From contig NC_068910.1 in the NCBI RefSeq assembly GCF_023091745.1, forward strand, positions 90,586,170 through 90,650,169: a stretch of 64,000 nucleotides of DNA. The letters are read 5' to 3'. The translations under genes were made by a program, and so were the position numbers. Positions 46,999 through 57,514 of this stretch are shown here, one piece after another. Position 1 is the stretch's first letter. Each line of letters begins with the position of its first letter. A model generated the notes under the pieces. The model was given only the letters and a program-made list of their open reading frames with translations, did not search any database and was not told the origin of the DNA. This DNA comes from Budorcas taxicolor (Eukaryota; Chordata; Mammalia; Artiodactyla; Bovidae).

Positions 46999-47095
46999 GG
47001 GCTTCCCTGGTGGCTCAGATGGTAAAGAATCTGCCTGCAACACAGGAGATCTGGGTTCAACGCCTGGGTCGGGAAGATTCCGAGGAGGAGAAGGG
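46999..47095 (+). mobile_element. Bov-tA tRNA head, joined to BovB
   Basis: 'gggcttccctggtggctcag', B-box 'gggttcaacgcctgg', ending at 'gattccgaggaggag', where BovB sequence begins. The Bov-A body is missing. Confidence 0.88.
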
Positions 47096-47101
47096 AATAG
47101 T

Positions 47102-47670
47102 TGAATCACAAACTGGAATCAAGATTGCCAGGAGAAATATCAACAACCTCAGATATACAGATGATACCACTCTAATGGCAAGGAGTGAAGGGAAACAAAA
47201 CAGCCTCTAGATGAAGATGGGAGGAGGGTGAAAAAGCTGGCTTAAAACTCAACATTCAAAAATACTAAGATCATGGCATCTGATCCCATCATTTTATGGC
47301 AAATAGAAGGGGAAAAAAGTGAAAACAATGACAGATTTTAACTTCTTGGATCGAAAATCACTGCAGATGGTGACTGCCGCCATGAAATTAGAAGACACTT
47401 GCTCCTCGGAAAGAAAGCTATGACAAATCTGTGGGTGTCTATGTGGTCAGTCACTTCAGTCATCTCCAGCTCTTTGCGACCACATGGATTGTAGCCCTCC
47501 AGACTCAGCCCATGGGACTTTCCAGGCAAGAATACTGAAGTTGCCCTGCCCTCTTCCAGGGAATCTTCCCAATGCAGGAATCAACCTCATGTCTCCTGCA
47601 TTGCAGGTGGATTATTTACCACTGAGCTGCTGGGGAAGCCCCATGACAATCCTAGATACTGTATTAGAAG
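47102..47670 (+). mobile_element. BovB fragment, left part of a mosaic, with SINE inside
   Basis: BovB RT palm region: 'aaactggaatcaagattgcc', the equivalent of YADD reads Y-T-D-D ('agatatacagatgatacc'), and it continues to 'ctatgacaaatct', where a Bov-tA interrupts at 47431-47642. It resumes for 27 bases and then meets an inverted BovB segment. Frames are destroyed. Confidence 0.85.
47431..47642 (-). mobile_element. Bov-tA SINE inside BovB
   Basis: Minus-strand Bov-tA ('cagtcacttcagtcatctcc' to 'gctgctggggaagcccc'). Target duplication ATGACAAATCT/ATGACAATCCT at 47420-47430 and 47643-47653. Confidence 0.9.
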
Positions 47671-47676
47671 GCTTCT

Positions 47677-48055
47677 AGGCCAAGGGAATCTCAATAGTCT
47701 TCTCCAGCACCACAGTTCAACAACATCAATTCTTCAGCACTCAGCCTTCTTTCCTGGTAGCTCAGATGGTAAAGAATTCACCTGTGTTTGATCCCTGCAT
47801 TGGGAAGATCCCCTGGAGAAGTAAATGGCTACCCACTCCAGTATTCTGCCTTAGAGAATTCCATGGACAGAGGATCCTTGTGGGCTACCCTGGTGGTGTC
47901 CATGGGTTCACAAAGAGTCAGACATGACTGAGCTATTGTCATTTCACAACCTTCTTTATTGTCCATCTCTCGCATCCATACATGACTATTGGAAAAATCA
48001 TAGCTTTGACTTATATGGACCTTTGCTGACAAAATGACGTCTCTGTTTTCTAATA
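47677..48055 (-). mobile_element. Inverted BovB segment with SINE inside
   Basis: Antisense BovB from 'ccaagggaatctcaatagtc' to 'gacgtctctgttttctaata', covering the RT region that should follow 47670 in sense orientation. It is interrupted by a plus-strand Bov-tA at 47753-47949. Confidence 0.85.
47753..47949 (+). mobile_element. Bov-tA SINE inside inverted BovB
   Basis: Head starts at 'cctggtagctcagatgg' and the body is 'ctacccactccagtattctg' to 'gacatgactgagctattgtc'. 8-bp duplication CCTTCTTT at 47745-47752 and 47950-47957. Confidence 0.88.
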
Positions 48056-48500
48056 CATAATGACAAACCTAGATAGTCATGTACTGATGAGAGAGTTGGA
48101 CCATAGAGAAAGCTGAGTACCAAAGAACTGATGCTTAATTGTGGTGCTGGAGAAGACTCCTGAGGGTCCCTTGAACTGCAAGGAGATCAAACCTGTCAAT
48201 CCTAAAGGAAATCAACCCTGAATAGTCTTTGGAAAGATTGATGCTGAAGCTGGAGCTCCAGTACTTTGGCCACCTGATGCAAACAGCTGACTCATTGGAA
48301 AAGACTTTGATGCTGGGAAAGATTGAGGACAGGAGGAAAAGGGGCTGACAGAGGATGAGGTGGTTTGATACCATCACCGGCTCAATGGACATGACTTTGA
48401 GCAAACTCTGGGAGATGGTGAAGGACAGGGAATCCCAGAATGCTGCAGTCCATGCAGTGGCAGAGTCAGATATGACTTAGTGACTGAACAGTAACAACAA
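48056..48500 (+). mobile_element. BovB 3' part, right end of the mosaic
   Basis: It starts 'ataatgacaaacctagatag' and skips directly to 'tcatgtactgatgagagag' (about 80 bp of BovB missing), then runs to the tail 'gtgactgaacagtaacaac'. It duplicates sequence also present in the inverted segment. Confidence 0.87.
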
Positions 48501-49149
48501 ATAATATTATCAACATTAAAATAATATAAATATCCTTGAATCCTGATGATGATAGACATTTGAGTATATAAAGGGATTTGCTTTCAAATAGTGGAAATCT
48601 GATGAACAAATATAGAAAAAATGGCATAAACAGGAAACCATTATTTAGAAACCACATGATTGATAGCAATTTTAACTAATTCTTACAACTGAGAATCAAT
48701 AGTTGCTGAAATTAGTGGGTAAATATAAAATAAGAAACAAGCATTTGTATAGTCTCAAAGTATCTCTTCATATAACTTTTATTAATTACAATGGAAAAAT
48801 TACCTTTATAGTTGGGAAACCTTGTAGATATCATCTTAACAAGCTGATAGAGATTTATATCATTATATGTATCATATTTATATCATTAATTAGACATATG
48901 GATACTTTGAACCATTGAGATATGAAACAGTGAGAAAGAAAAAACACCACACTTCTAGAGATATTATTTCCAAAAATACATAGCATGATTTCCACCATGA
49001 GGAAACCTCAGACTAGTGAAAATTGAAGCACACTCAACAAAGTGTATCTTTAGCACTCTTCAAATGTGAGAATTTTGATAAGACAAATGCTAAGGAAATT
49101 ATCTTTCTTTAGCACAGATCAGAGGAAACTAAGGAGAGGCAGGACATTT
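48501..49149. other. AT-rich single-copy DNA
   Basis: Nothing recognised. Confidence 0.5.
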
Positions 49150-49310
49150 AGAAAACAATTGGAGAAATCTGAATAAGGTCTACAAATTAGTTAACAGTAT
49201 TGTGTAGATATTAATTTCCTGGTTTTGATGTTATATTAGATGCTAGCATTTGGAAAAGCCAGGTAAGGAATACATAGATTTTATTTGTATTCTTTCTGGA
49301 ACTTTTGGTT
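49150..49310 (+). mobile_element. Old L1-like 3'UTR fragment
   Basis: 'caattggagaaatctgaata', 'aacagtattgtgtagatatt' and 'aatttcctggttttgatg' resemble an old L1 3'UTR segment shared by mammals. Heavily diverged. Confidence 0.4.
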
Positions 49311-49748
49311 AGGCAATTTCAACCTGGAATTGTTTTTAAAAGGGGATGTTACTTTTGTTGTAAGTAAACTTAAAATAATCAATACAAAGCTTCCCAGGAT
49401 CATTCTAAGTAAGGACTTTGATAGGAATTTAGAGGAGGGAATATCTTGTTTAGCTGGAGCAAGCCAGGTTCTATCTATACCTCAAGCCCTGAGGCCTTCC
49501 TTTCAACCTAGCTGTGGCAAATCAATTCATACCTATCAGCTCAGTTCAGTTGCTCAGTTGTGTCCAACCATTTGCGACCCCATGAATCACAGCACGCCAG
49601 GCCTCCTTGTCCATCACCAACTCCCGGAGTTTACTCAAACTCACATCCATCGAGTCAGTGATGCCATCCAGCCATCTCATCCTCTATCATCCCCTTCTCC
49701 TGCCCCAACCCCTCCCAGCATCAGAGGCTTTTCCAATGAGTCAACTCT

Positions 49749-51388
49749 TCACATGAGGTGGCCAAAGTACTGGAGTTTCAGCTTTAGCATCATTCCTTCC
49801 AAAGAACACCCAGGGCTGATCTCCTCTAGAATGGACTGATTGGATCTCCTTGCAGTCCAAGGGACTCTCAAGAGTCTTCTCCAACACCACAGTTCAAAAG
49901 TATCAATTCGTTGGGATTCAGCTTTCTTCACAGTCCAACTCTCACATCCATACATGACCACTAGGAAAACCATAGCCTTCACTAGACAGATCGTTGTTAG
50001 CAAAGTAATGCCTCTGCTTTTCAATATGCTGTCTGGTTGGTCATACTTTTCTTCCAAGGAGTAAGCGTCTTTTAATTTCATAGCTGCAGTCACCATCTGC
50101 AGTGATTTTGTAGCCCAAAAAAATAAAGTCTGACACTGTTTCCACTCTTTTCCCATCTATTTCCCATGAAGTGATGGGATCAGATGCCATGGTCTTAGTT
50201 TTCTGAATGTTGAGCTTTAAGCAAACTTTTTCACTCTTCTCTTTCACTTTCATAAAGAGGCTTTTTAGTTCCTCTTCACTTTCTGCCATGAGGGTGGTGT
50301 CATCTGCATATCTGAGGTTATTGATATTTCTCCCAGCAATCTTGATTTCAGCTTGTGCTTCTTCCAACCCAGCGTTTCCAATGATGTACTCTGCATATAA
50401 GTTAAATAAGCAGGGTGACAATATACAGCCTTGATGCACTCCTTTTCCTATTGGGAACCAGTCTGTTGTTCCACATCCAGTTCTAATTCTTGCTTCCTGA
50501 CTTGCATATAGGTTTCTGAAGAGACAGGTCAGGTGGTCAAGGATTCCTATCTCTTTCAGAATTTTCCACAGTTTATTGTGATCCACACAGTCAAAGGCTT
50601 TGGCATAGTCAATAAAGCAGAAATAGGTGTTTTTCTGGAACTCTCTTGCTTTTTCCATGATCCAGCAGATGTTGGCAATTTGATATCTGGGTCCTCTGCC
50701 TTTTCTAAAACCAGCTGGAACATCTTGAAGTTCATGGTTCACATATTGCTGAAGCCTGGCTTGGAGAATTTTGAGCATACTTTACTAGCTTGTGAGATGA
50801 GTGCAACTGTGAAGTAGTTTGAGCATTCTTTGGCATTGCCTTTCTTTGGGATTAGATGAAAACTGACCTTTTCCAGTCCTGTAGCCACTGCTGAGTTTTC
50901 TAAATTTGCTGGCATATTGAGTGCAGCACTTTCATAGCATCTTCTTTCAGGACTTGAAATAGCTCAAGTGGAATTCCATCACCTCCATTAGCTTTGTTCA
51001 TAGAGATGCTTTCTAAGACTCACTTGATTTCACATTCCAGGATTTCTGGCTCTAGGTGAGTGATCATACCATCGTGATTATCTTGGTCATGAAGATCTTT
51101 TTTGTACAGTTTTTCTGTATATTCTTGCCACCTCATCTTAATATCTTCTGCTTCTCTTAGATCCATACCATTTCTGTCCTTTATCAAGCTCATCTTTGCA
51201 TGAAATGTTCCCTTGGTATCTCTAATGTTCTTGAAGAGATCTCTAGTTTTTCCCCTTCTGTTGTTTTCCTCTATTTCTTTGCATTGATCACTGAGGAAAG
51301 CTTTCTTATCTCTTCTTGCTATTCTTTGGAACCTTGTTCTATCACCAGTCCCATCCACAACTGGGTATTGTTTTTGCTTTGGCTCCAT
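49749..51388 (-). pseudogene. BovB RT ORF remnant without endonuclease
   Basis: Three open pieces on the minus strand: 51388-51020 (upstream linker, 'FQRIARRDKKAFL', 'NNRRGKTRDLF'), 50778-50041 (fingers and palm with 'AGFRKGRG', 'YFCFIDYAKAFD', 'SPCLFNLYAEY', YADD) and 50156-49749 ('VMYGCESW', 'LWCWRRLLRVPWTARR'). A frameshift separates 51020 from 50778 and another lies near 50050. The RT active-site box is intact but the ORF as a whole is broken. Confidence 0.9.
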
Positions 51389-51739
51389 CCCTTCATTCTT
51401 TCTGGAGTTATTTCTCCACTGATCTCCAGTAGCATATTGGGCACCTACTTACCTAGGGAATTCCTCTTTCAGTATCCTATCATTTTGCCTTTTCATACTG
51501 TTCCTGGGGTTCTCAAGGCAAGAATACTGAAGTGGTTTGCCATTCCCTTCTCCAATGGACCACATTCTGTCAGACCTCTCCACCATGACCCACCCATCTT
51601 GGGTGGCCCCACAGGGTATGGGTTAGTTTCATTGAGTTAGACAAGGCTGTGGTCCTAGTATGATTAGATTGACTAGTTTTCTGTGGTTATGGTTTCAGTG
51701 TGTCTGCCCTCTGATGCCCCCTTGCAACACCTACCATCT

Positions 51740-52080
51740 TACTTGGGTTTCTCTTACCTTGGACATGGAGTATCTCTTTACGGCTGCTCCAGCAAAGCGC
51801 AGCTGCTGCTCCTTACTTTGGATGAGGGGTATCTGCTCACCGCCACCCTTCCTGACCTTGAACGTGGAGTAGCTCCTGTAGGCCCTCCTGCACCCATGCA
51901 GCCACCACTCCTTGGACGTGGGGTTGCTCCTCCCAGCCGCCGCCCCTGACCTTGAATGTGGGGTAGCTCCTCTCGGCCATTCTAGTGCCATCACAGCCTG
52001 GCACTCTTGGCCGCTGCCCCTGACATCAGACGTGGGGTAGCTCCTCTCAGCAGCGCTTGTGCACCGTCGCAGCCGCCCGT
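51740..52080 (-). promoter_or_regulatory. GC-rich BovB 5'UTR with repeated motif
   Basis: Blocks of 'ggggtagctcctct' with an intervening 'cgctgcccctgac' type recur near 51867, 51918, 51960 and 52035 in a locally CpG-containing stretch that contrasts with the AT-rich surroundings. In BovB this 5' region would be expected to hold the element's own promoter; that function is inferred, not visible. Confidence 0.55.
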
Positions 52081-52105
52081 GGTATGAATTCGGGGAATTC
52101 ATACC
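52081..52105. repeat. 11-bp inverted repeat at BovB 5' junction
   Basis: 52081-52091 'ggtatgaattc' is the reverse complement of 52095-52105, which is mostly the downstream target duplication. Loop GGG. Confidence 0.93.
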
Positions 52106-52170
52106 TATGAGTTCCCCTAAACTAAGTCTTTAGAACCAACCCAATCTTGAATAGGAAGATGATGTACGTT

Positions 52171-52266
52171 CATGTGTGCTCAGTCTCTTCAGTCATGTCC
52201 AACTCTGTGACCCTATGACTGTAGCCCTCCAGGCTTCTCTGTCCATGGGATTCTCCAGGCAAGAAT
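52171..52266 (-). mobile_element. Bov-tA SINE, left part
   Basis: 'gctcagtctcttcagtcatg' to 'ggattctccaggcaagaata' on the minus strand. Interrupted by an L1 3' end at 52267-52456; the rest of the SINE resumes at 52457. Confidence 0.88.
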
Positions 52267-52456
52267 ATGTATACCTACAGCTGATTCATGTAGATGTGTG
52301 GCAGAAACCAACACAATGCTGTAAAGCAATTATCCTTCAATTAACAAGAGCAAAACCAATACAATATTGTAAAGTAATTAGCCTCCAATTAAAATAAATA
52401 AATTTATATTTAAAAAATTTAAAAACTAAAAGTAAACAATTAAAAAAAAAAAAAAA
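52267..52456 (+). mobile_element. L1 3' end with doubled terminus, inside a SINE
   Basis: Two consecutive L1 3' termini: 52267-52344 ('gattcatgtagatgtgtggc' ... 'ccttcaattaa') and 52345-52456 ('gcaaaaccaatacaatattg' ... 'cctccaattaaaataaata', then an A-tail). Flanks give only an imperfect ~6-bp duplication. Confidence 0.85.
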
Positions 52457-52584
52457 CAGGACACTGCAGTAGATTGCCATTTTATCTCCAGGGAATGTTC
52501 CTGACCCAGGGATTGAACTTGTATCTTTTATGTCTCCTGCATTGGCAAGCCTGTTCTTAAGCACTAGTGCTACCTGAGAAACCC
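52457..52584 (-). mobile_element. Bov-tA SINE, right part
   Basis: 'caggacactgcagtagattg' to 'gctacctgagaaaccc' on the minus strand, containing the B-box complement 'cagggattgaactt'. It continues from 52266. Confidence 0.88.
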
Positions 52585-52591
52585 AAAAAAG

Positions 52592-52660
52592 ATGGTGTGT
52601 ATGTGTGTGTGGGTGTGTATGTATGCATGTGTTTTGTTTTGTTTTGTTTTGTTTTGTTTT
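52592..52660 (+). repeat. TG-rich and (GTTTT)n microsatellites
   Basis: 52592-52630 is TG-rich; 52631-52660 is six GTTTT units, next to the start of a BovB fragment. Confidence 0.9.
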
Positions 52661-52675
52661 AGTCAATTATGTTCA

Positions 52676-52880
52676 TCAACTCCCAGAGTTTACTCAAACT
52701 CATGTTCATTGAGTTGGTGATGCCATCGAACCATCTCATCCTCTCTTGTCCCCTTCTCCTCCCACCTTCAATCTTTCCCAGCATCACGGTCTTTTCACAT
52801 GAGTCAGTTCTTTGCATCAGGTGGCCAAAGTATTGGAGTTTCAGCTTCAGCATCAGTCCTTCCAATGAATATTCGGGACT
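52676..52880 (-). mobile_element. BovB 3' region, left arm of an inverted pair
   Basis: Antisense BovB C-terminal coding region ('catcaactcccagagtttac' to 'gaatattcgggact'). The terminal tail of BovB is missing at 52676. Confidence 0.9.
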
Positions 52881-53620
52881 GCATCATGTGAAATGCTGGG
52901 CTGGATGAAGCACAAGCTGGAATCAAGATTGCTGGGAGAAATACCAATAACCTCAGACATGCATATGACACCACTCTTATGGCAGAAAACAAAGAGGAAC
53001 TAAAGAGCCTCTTGATGAAGGAGTGAAAGAGAGTGAAAAAGCTGGCTTAAAACTACAAGATCATGGGATCCTGTCCCATCACTTCATGTCAAATAGATGG
53101 GGAAACAATGGAAATTGACAGATTTTATTTTGAGGAGCTCCAAAGTCACTGCAGATGGTGACTTCAGCCATGAAATTAAAAGATGCTTGCTCCTTGGAAG
53201 AAAAGCTATGACCAATCTAGACAGTATATTAAAAAGCAGAGACATTACTTTGCCAACAAATGTCCATTTAGTCAAAGCTATTATTTTTCAAGTAGTCGTG
53301 TATGGATGTGAAAGTTGGACCATAAGAAAGCTGAGCACTGAAGAATTGATGCTTTTGAACTGTGGTATTGCAGAAGTCTCTTAAGAGTCCCTTGGACTAC
53401 AAGGAGATCCAACCAGTCCATCTTGAAGGAAACCAGTCTTGAATATTCATTGGAAGAACTGATGCTGAAGCTGAAGTTCCAATACTTTGGCCACTTGATG
53501 GAAAGAACTGACTCATTGGAAAAGACCCGGATGCTGGGAAAGATTTAGGGAAGGAGAAGAAGGGGATGACAGAGGATGACATGGTTCGATGGCAACAACG
53601 ACTCAATGGACATGAGTTTA
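52881..53620 (+). mobile_element. BovB fragment, right arm of an inverted pair
   Basis: Sense BovB from 'gcatcatgtgaaatgctggg' through the palm region (the YADD equivalent is changed to H-A-Y-D, 'agacatgcatatgacacc'), RT C-terminus and 'gacatgagttta', where it stops before the tail. Many indels; the longest frame is 95 codons (53097-53384). Confidence 0.9.
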
Positions 53621-54686
53621 GTACACTTGATTGTACCATGATTGAGAAAGATTTATTGGACAATACTAAATCAGGAATGGAAAGAACTCCAAGGAATTTT
53701 TGATGTCTGAAATATTTGAATGTCACCAAGAAATTGCTAACTCTCAAAAGACTTTAGTAACATCATAGTGAGAAGCAGGAGAGGCTATATGGAATAATAA
53801 AGGCTAATTTTTTCCCTGATAAAAATATCCATGCCCTTTTAAATTCAATATGCTAAATTTCTATATAAATGTCATATTCTCTATGAAATGATTTTTTTCC
53901 TGCAATGCTGTGAGTCAAAGCATATCTTTTGCTAGAAGTTTTAAACATATAGTCACATTTTTTTCTGACTCATTAGCAGCTTACAGTAGCTTAAAAATAT
54001 AAGGTGCCTATTTCACAAAATCACAGTATAACATGTAATGTCCCGTTTACAAAAATATATCCAGATTTTGCTCCACACGAATGTATGTAGCTCAATTTCT
54101 AATATTTTCAATTGTTGAATCCCATATACCATTGAATTAAATCATATCTAAAAGTAGTATCTATAATAATATCTTTTCATTTGATCTTAATCTGCAGAAA
54201 GAGAATTAGTATCACACATATAGCTTAAAATGTTAAACATAATGAAGATTAAATTCAGCAATTAAAATAAATGTGAAGCTAAGAATCTAAAATTGTGACA
54301 TGACTGTACTACAGAAAAATCATTTTTGATTCTTTAATATTGTTTCTCAATTAATTTTAATTTTGCAAAACAAATATGCCAGGCAGTCTCTTGGGCTGAG
54401 AATCATAGAGATGAATATCACACAAAAATGTGTTTCTCATATTCTATTGAGAAAAGCAGACAAGAATGGGATGTTTTGTACACTTTTATTTGTTCAGTGA
54501 TGCTGGTAGATCATCTATGAACATTTGGCTGACTAGATATCTTAACATTTATGTATTTTGTCTAGCCAAAATTGTCAACTTATGCTAAGAACTGAACAGT
54601 CAGGCCTGATATAAAATATTGGCTATATTCTGCATGTTGTGCAATATATTCTTATAGTCTATTTTACTCATAATTGTACCTCTTAT
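53621..54686. other. AT-rich single-copy DNA
   Basis: No feature recognised. Confidence 0.5.
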
Positions 54687-54887
54687 GCGCTTCCCTGGTG
54701 GCTCAGATGGTAGAGAATCTGCCTGCAATGTGAGAGACCTGGGTTCAATCCCTGGGTCAGGAAGATCCCCTGGAGAAGGGAATGGCTACCCACTCTAGTA
54801 TTCTTGCCTGGAGAAGTCCATGGACAGAGGAGCTTGTTGGGCTACAGTTAATGGGATTGCAAAGAGTCGGACATGTTCACTTTCTAA
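54687..54887 (+). mobile_element. Bov-tA SINE
   Basis: 'gcgcttccctggtggctcag', B-box 'gggttcaatccctgggt', Bov-A body, ending 'gagtcggacatgttcacttt' with the usual 'gactgagcgact' deleted. Confidence 0.95.
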
Positions 54888-55165
54888 ATCTCTTACCCTT
54901 ATGTTGCCTCTCCTCTCTTCTTTTTCTCCAATAGTAACCAATAATTTGTTATTTATGAGTCTCTTTTTTTTACTAATATATTCACTAGTCTGTTATATTT
55001 TTCAGATTCCACATACAAGTGATATCATATTTATAAACTATCTTTTTCTGTCTGACTTATTTCACTTAGCATCATGCTCTCCAAGTCCATCAATGTTGCT
55101 GTAAATGGTAAAATCCTATTCTTTTATATGACTGAGTAGTATTCCATGGTGTGTGGATACATGAT
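54888..55165 (-). mobile_element. Older L1 3'UTR/ORF2 end fragment
   Basis: 'gattccacatacaagtgata', 'ctgtctgacttatttcactt', 'catgctctccaagtccatca' and 'gactgagtagtattccatgg' are the antisense landmarks of the L1 ORF2 terminus and adjacent 3'UTR. Confidence 0.85.
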
Positions 55166-55495
55166 TTCTAAGAGGGGAATGATGATAGAATTTTCATGAA
55201 CCTTGTCCTTTTATACACTAAAGCTTCCAAAACTTTGATTTGTTTTTCTTTGTTATTGCAATGAGAACTTTTTTTAAGCAAAATAGTTTTAGAGGAGAAT
55301 TTCTCAAATATTCTATCATTTCTCTTTGAACTCTAAATTATCAGGTATCCCATAAATAGTTCATTTAGTTGCTCTTTGAGGTGGATCAGCCTTACTGAAT
55401 ATCCTTATATAAAATAGGTATCTTCCTCCTCAACTTTCTATTACAATTTGTACAGATCAAAGCTGAGGTAATTGTTTGTATGTATTTGTTAAGGT
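55166..55495. other. Unassigned DNA
   Basis: Nothing recognised. Confidence 0.5.
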
Positions 55496-55506
55496 ACTTG
55501 TTCACT

Positions 55507-55788
55507 GGTGCTGCTGCTGCTGCTTCTAAGTCGCTTCAGTCGTGTCCGACTCTGTGCAACCCCACAGACAGCATCCCACCAGGCTCCGCCATCCCTGGGA
55601 TTCTCCAGGCCAGAACACTGGAGTGGATTGCCATTTCCTTCTCCAATGCATGAAAGTGAAAAGTGAAAGTGAAGTCGCTCAGTCGTGTCTGACTCTTAGC
55701 GACCCCATGGACTGCAGCCAACCAGGCTCCTCTGTCCATGGGATTTTCCAGGCAAGAGTACTGGAGTGGGTTGCCATTGCCTTCTCCA
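55507..55788 (-). mobile_element. Bov-A2 SINE with perfect target duplication
   Basis: Two Bov-A monomers on the minus strand, with a (CTG)n start that is the complement of the AGC tail and the 'gaaagtgaaaagtgaaagtg' linker. ACTTGTTCACT at 55496-55506 and 55789-55799 is exact. Low divergence, with CpGs kept. Confidence 0.96.
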
Positions 55789-55799
55789 ACTTGTTCACT

Positions 55800-56737
55800 A
55801 CACTAGATAATAACATTTCATGGTAAGGAATTATGTTTAGTAGCTTTGTGGCAATGAAGGCTTGGGCGACAGTCACATTTAAGAAATGGGGAAAGAAAAA
55901 GAAAATGAAAGGAAGAAGTAGAAGCAGTGATTAGAGAGATTGGAGAATGGGTAAATGCAAGGCAAGGAAAAAATTGTCCAAGGAATAGAGATTTAATGAC
56001 ACCACATACCGTAGACAGGCCAAGTAGCACTGAAAAAAGGTAATTAAATTTGAAGGTTATGGGTGACATTTGAGAAGTTAAATTCAATATAGAAGTGGGA
56101 GTTTAACCATATAAAATGAGATTTATGAGGGGATGGATTGTCCAAAGCAGCAGTTTTGGAGTACATATTAAAGGATTTGGGGGGTAAATGGAAATAAAAC
56201 ACTATACTACTTTACTATTTAGTAAGAAATTATATCAAAGGTTCTAAAATTCAAATCAATGGGCTCACCATATCAATCTTGCTGTGGACAGGGATGAAGC
56301 TGGCAGTAAGGATGTTTACATCATCTCTAATGTCAGAGACATGATGTTTATTTCCCTTACTTTATGGTCCTTCTCAACAGAGAGAACGCTATCACTAAAC
56401 TGTATGAATTATTTGTATATTAATGAATTTCATATTATATATGTACTAGGAATTAATAAAAAATCTAATTTTCTGAAAATTTCTACTTAACTATAAGCAA
56501 TGTAGGACATGTAATTCAAATAAAAATAAAAGTTTGAAATTTATTATCAAATAGTACAGTCTTTTTGCCCCCTGACCAAAGATTATAGACTTTAATAAAT
56601 TACCTCAGAAATGCTTACAAGACAAATTAATACATAATTTCAAATACATCTCATTTTAAAAGTAAACATATACTCAAATAGCTTTTAATCCTAAAACAAA
56701 TATATATTTTATATATTCAATATACACTAATCATTCA
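55800..56737. other. Single-copy DNA
   Basis: No gene or repeat family recognised. Confidence 0.5.
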
Positions 56738-57243
56738 ATTTGTTTGTTTGTTTGCATGCTTACTTGGTGCCAGAGATATCAGTGAACAAAAGCAAGTGAA
56801 GATCCCTGCCCTCATGCAGCTTACCTTCCAAGGACATCAGACTGTAAACATAACAAATAAGCACTTATATATTATATGAGAAGGTGATTGAAATTATGGA
56901 TAAAACAGAGTAGAGCAGAGTAGGAAGTAAGGGGCAGGAAGGCAGAGTGTAGTCTCAAATGAAGCGGTCAGGGCAGGTCTTAATGAAAACTGAACTTGAG
57001 CAAAGGTTTAGAGGAAGACTGTAAGGAAGGTAAGTTGAGGGAATTTCTGCAGAAGAGCATCCCTGGGAAAGGAAACAAAGGCTTTGTGATGTAGGAGAAA
57101 CTAACAAGGAGCCCAGTGTAGTTAGAAGCAGGGAGCAAGGAGAAACCAGGAAGAGGGGGCAGGAGATCAGAAAGGTAAAGGGGACTGGGTGAGCATGATC
57201 TAGGTCTTTGAAGGTCATTGTAAGGACTTTGGTTTTTAATCAC
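56738..57243 (-). mobile_element. L2 LINE remnant
   Basis: Read on the minus strand it gives the L2 order: 'aaagtccttacaatgacctt', 'agacctagatcatgctcacc', 'gggatgctcttctgcagaaa', 'cctttgctcaag', 'gcatgagggcagggatcttc', 'ttttgttcactgatatctct'. Ancient and non-coding; the 87- and 101-codon minus ORFs are residual readings of it. Confidence 0.75.
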
Positions 57244-57514
57244 AAAGGTAATCAAGTCTCCTTCTCTTTTGCTGGCTCCTGTCAAATCTCTGATAGTTGA
57301 CTTGGGGATACATTAAATGTTCCCCCATATCCACAAACAAATGGATATGTTTATGTATGTTCCAGTCACCTCTGCTTCTAAGAATATAATTCAGGAATCT
57401 TCCTACCCACAATGTAGTGACTCAGTTTACCCACCATGCTTTGAAAGAGTGAGGTATATAAAAATATGACAGTGTCCTAAATATGCAGCTAGAAGTTGAT
57501 CTATGAAACTTAAT

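Larger units (their letters stand above)
49537..52095 (-). mobile_element. BovB LINE retaining 5'UTR, internally deleted, TSD-flanked
   Basis: The 3' tail is at 49537 and the GC-rich 5'UTR at 51390-52080. A perfect 13-bp duplication AATTCATACCTAT lies at 49524-49536 and 52096-52108. RT sequence spans 49749-51388 on the minus strand. Directly upstream of the RT linker, at about 51330, the sequence joins the 5'UTR ('ggagccaaagcaaaaac'), so the apurinic-type endonuclease region (roughly 1 kb in a full BovB) is missing. The 5'UTR has repeated 'gggtagctcctctc' blocks. Confidence 0.92.

Noticed and set aside
51731..52102. GC-rich stretch as a CpG island or host promoter
   Set aside because: It is the BovB 5'UTR, enclosed by the element's target duplication.
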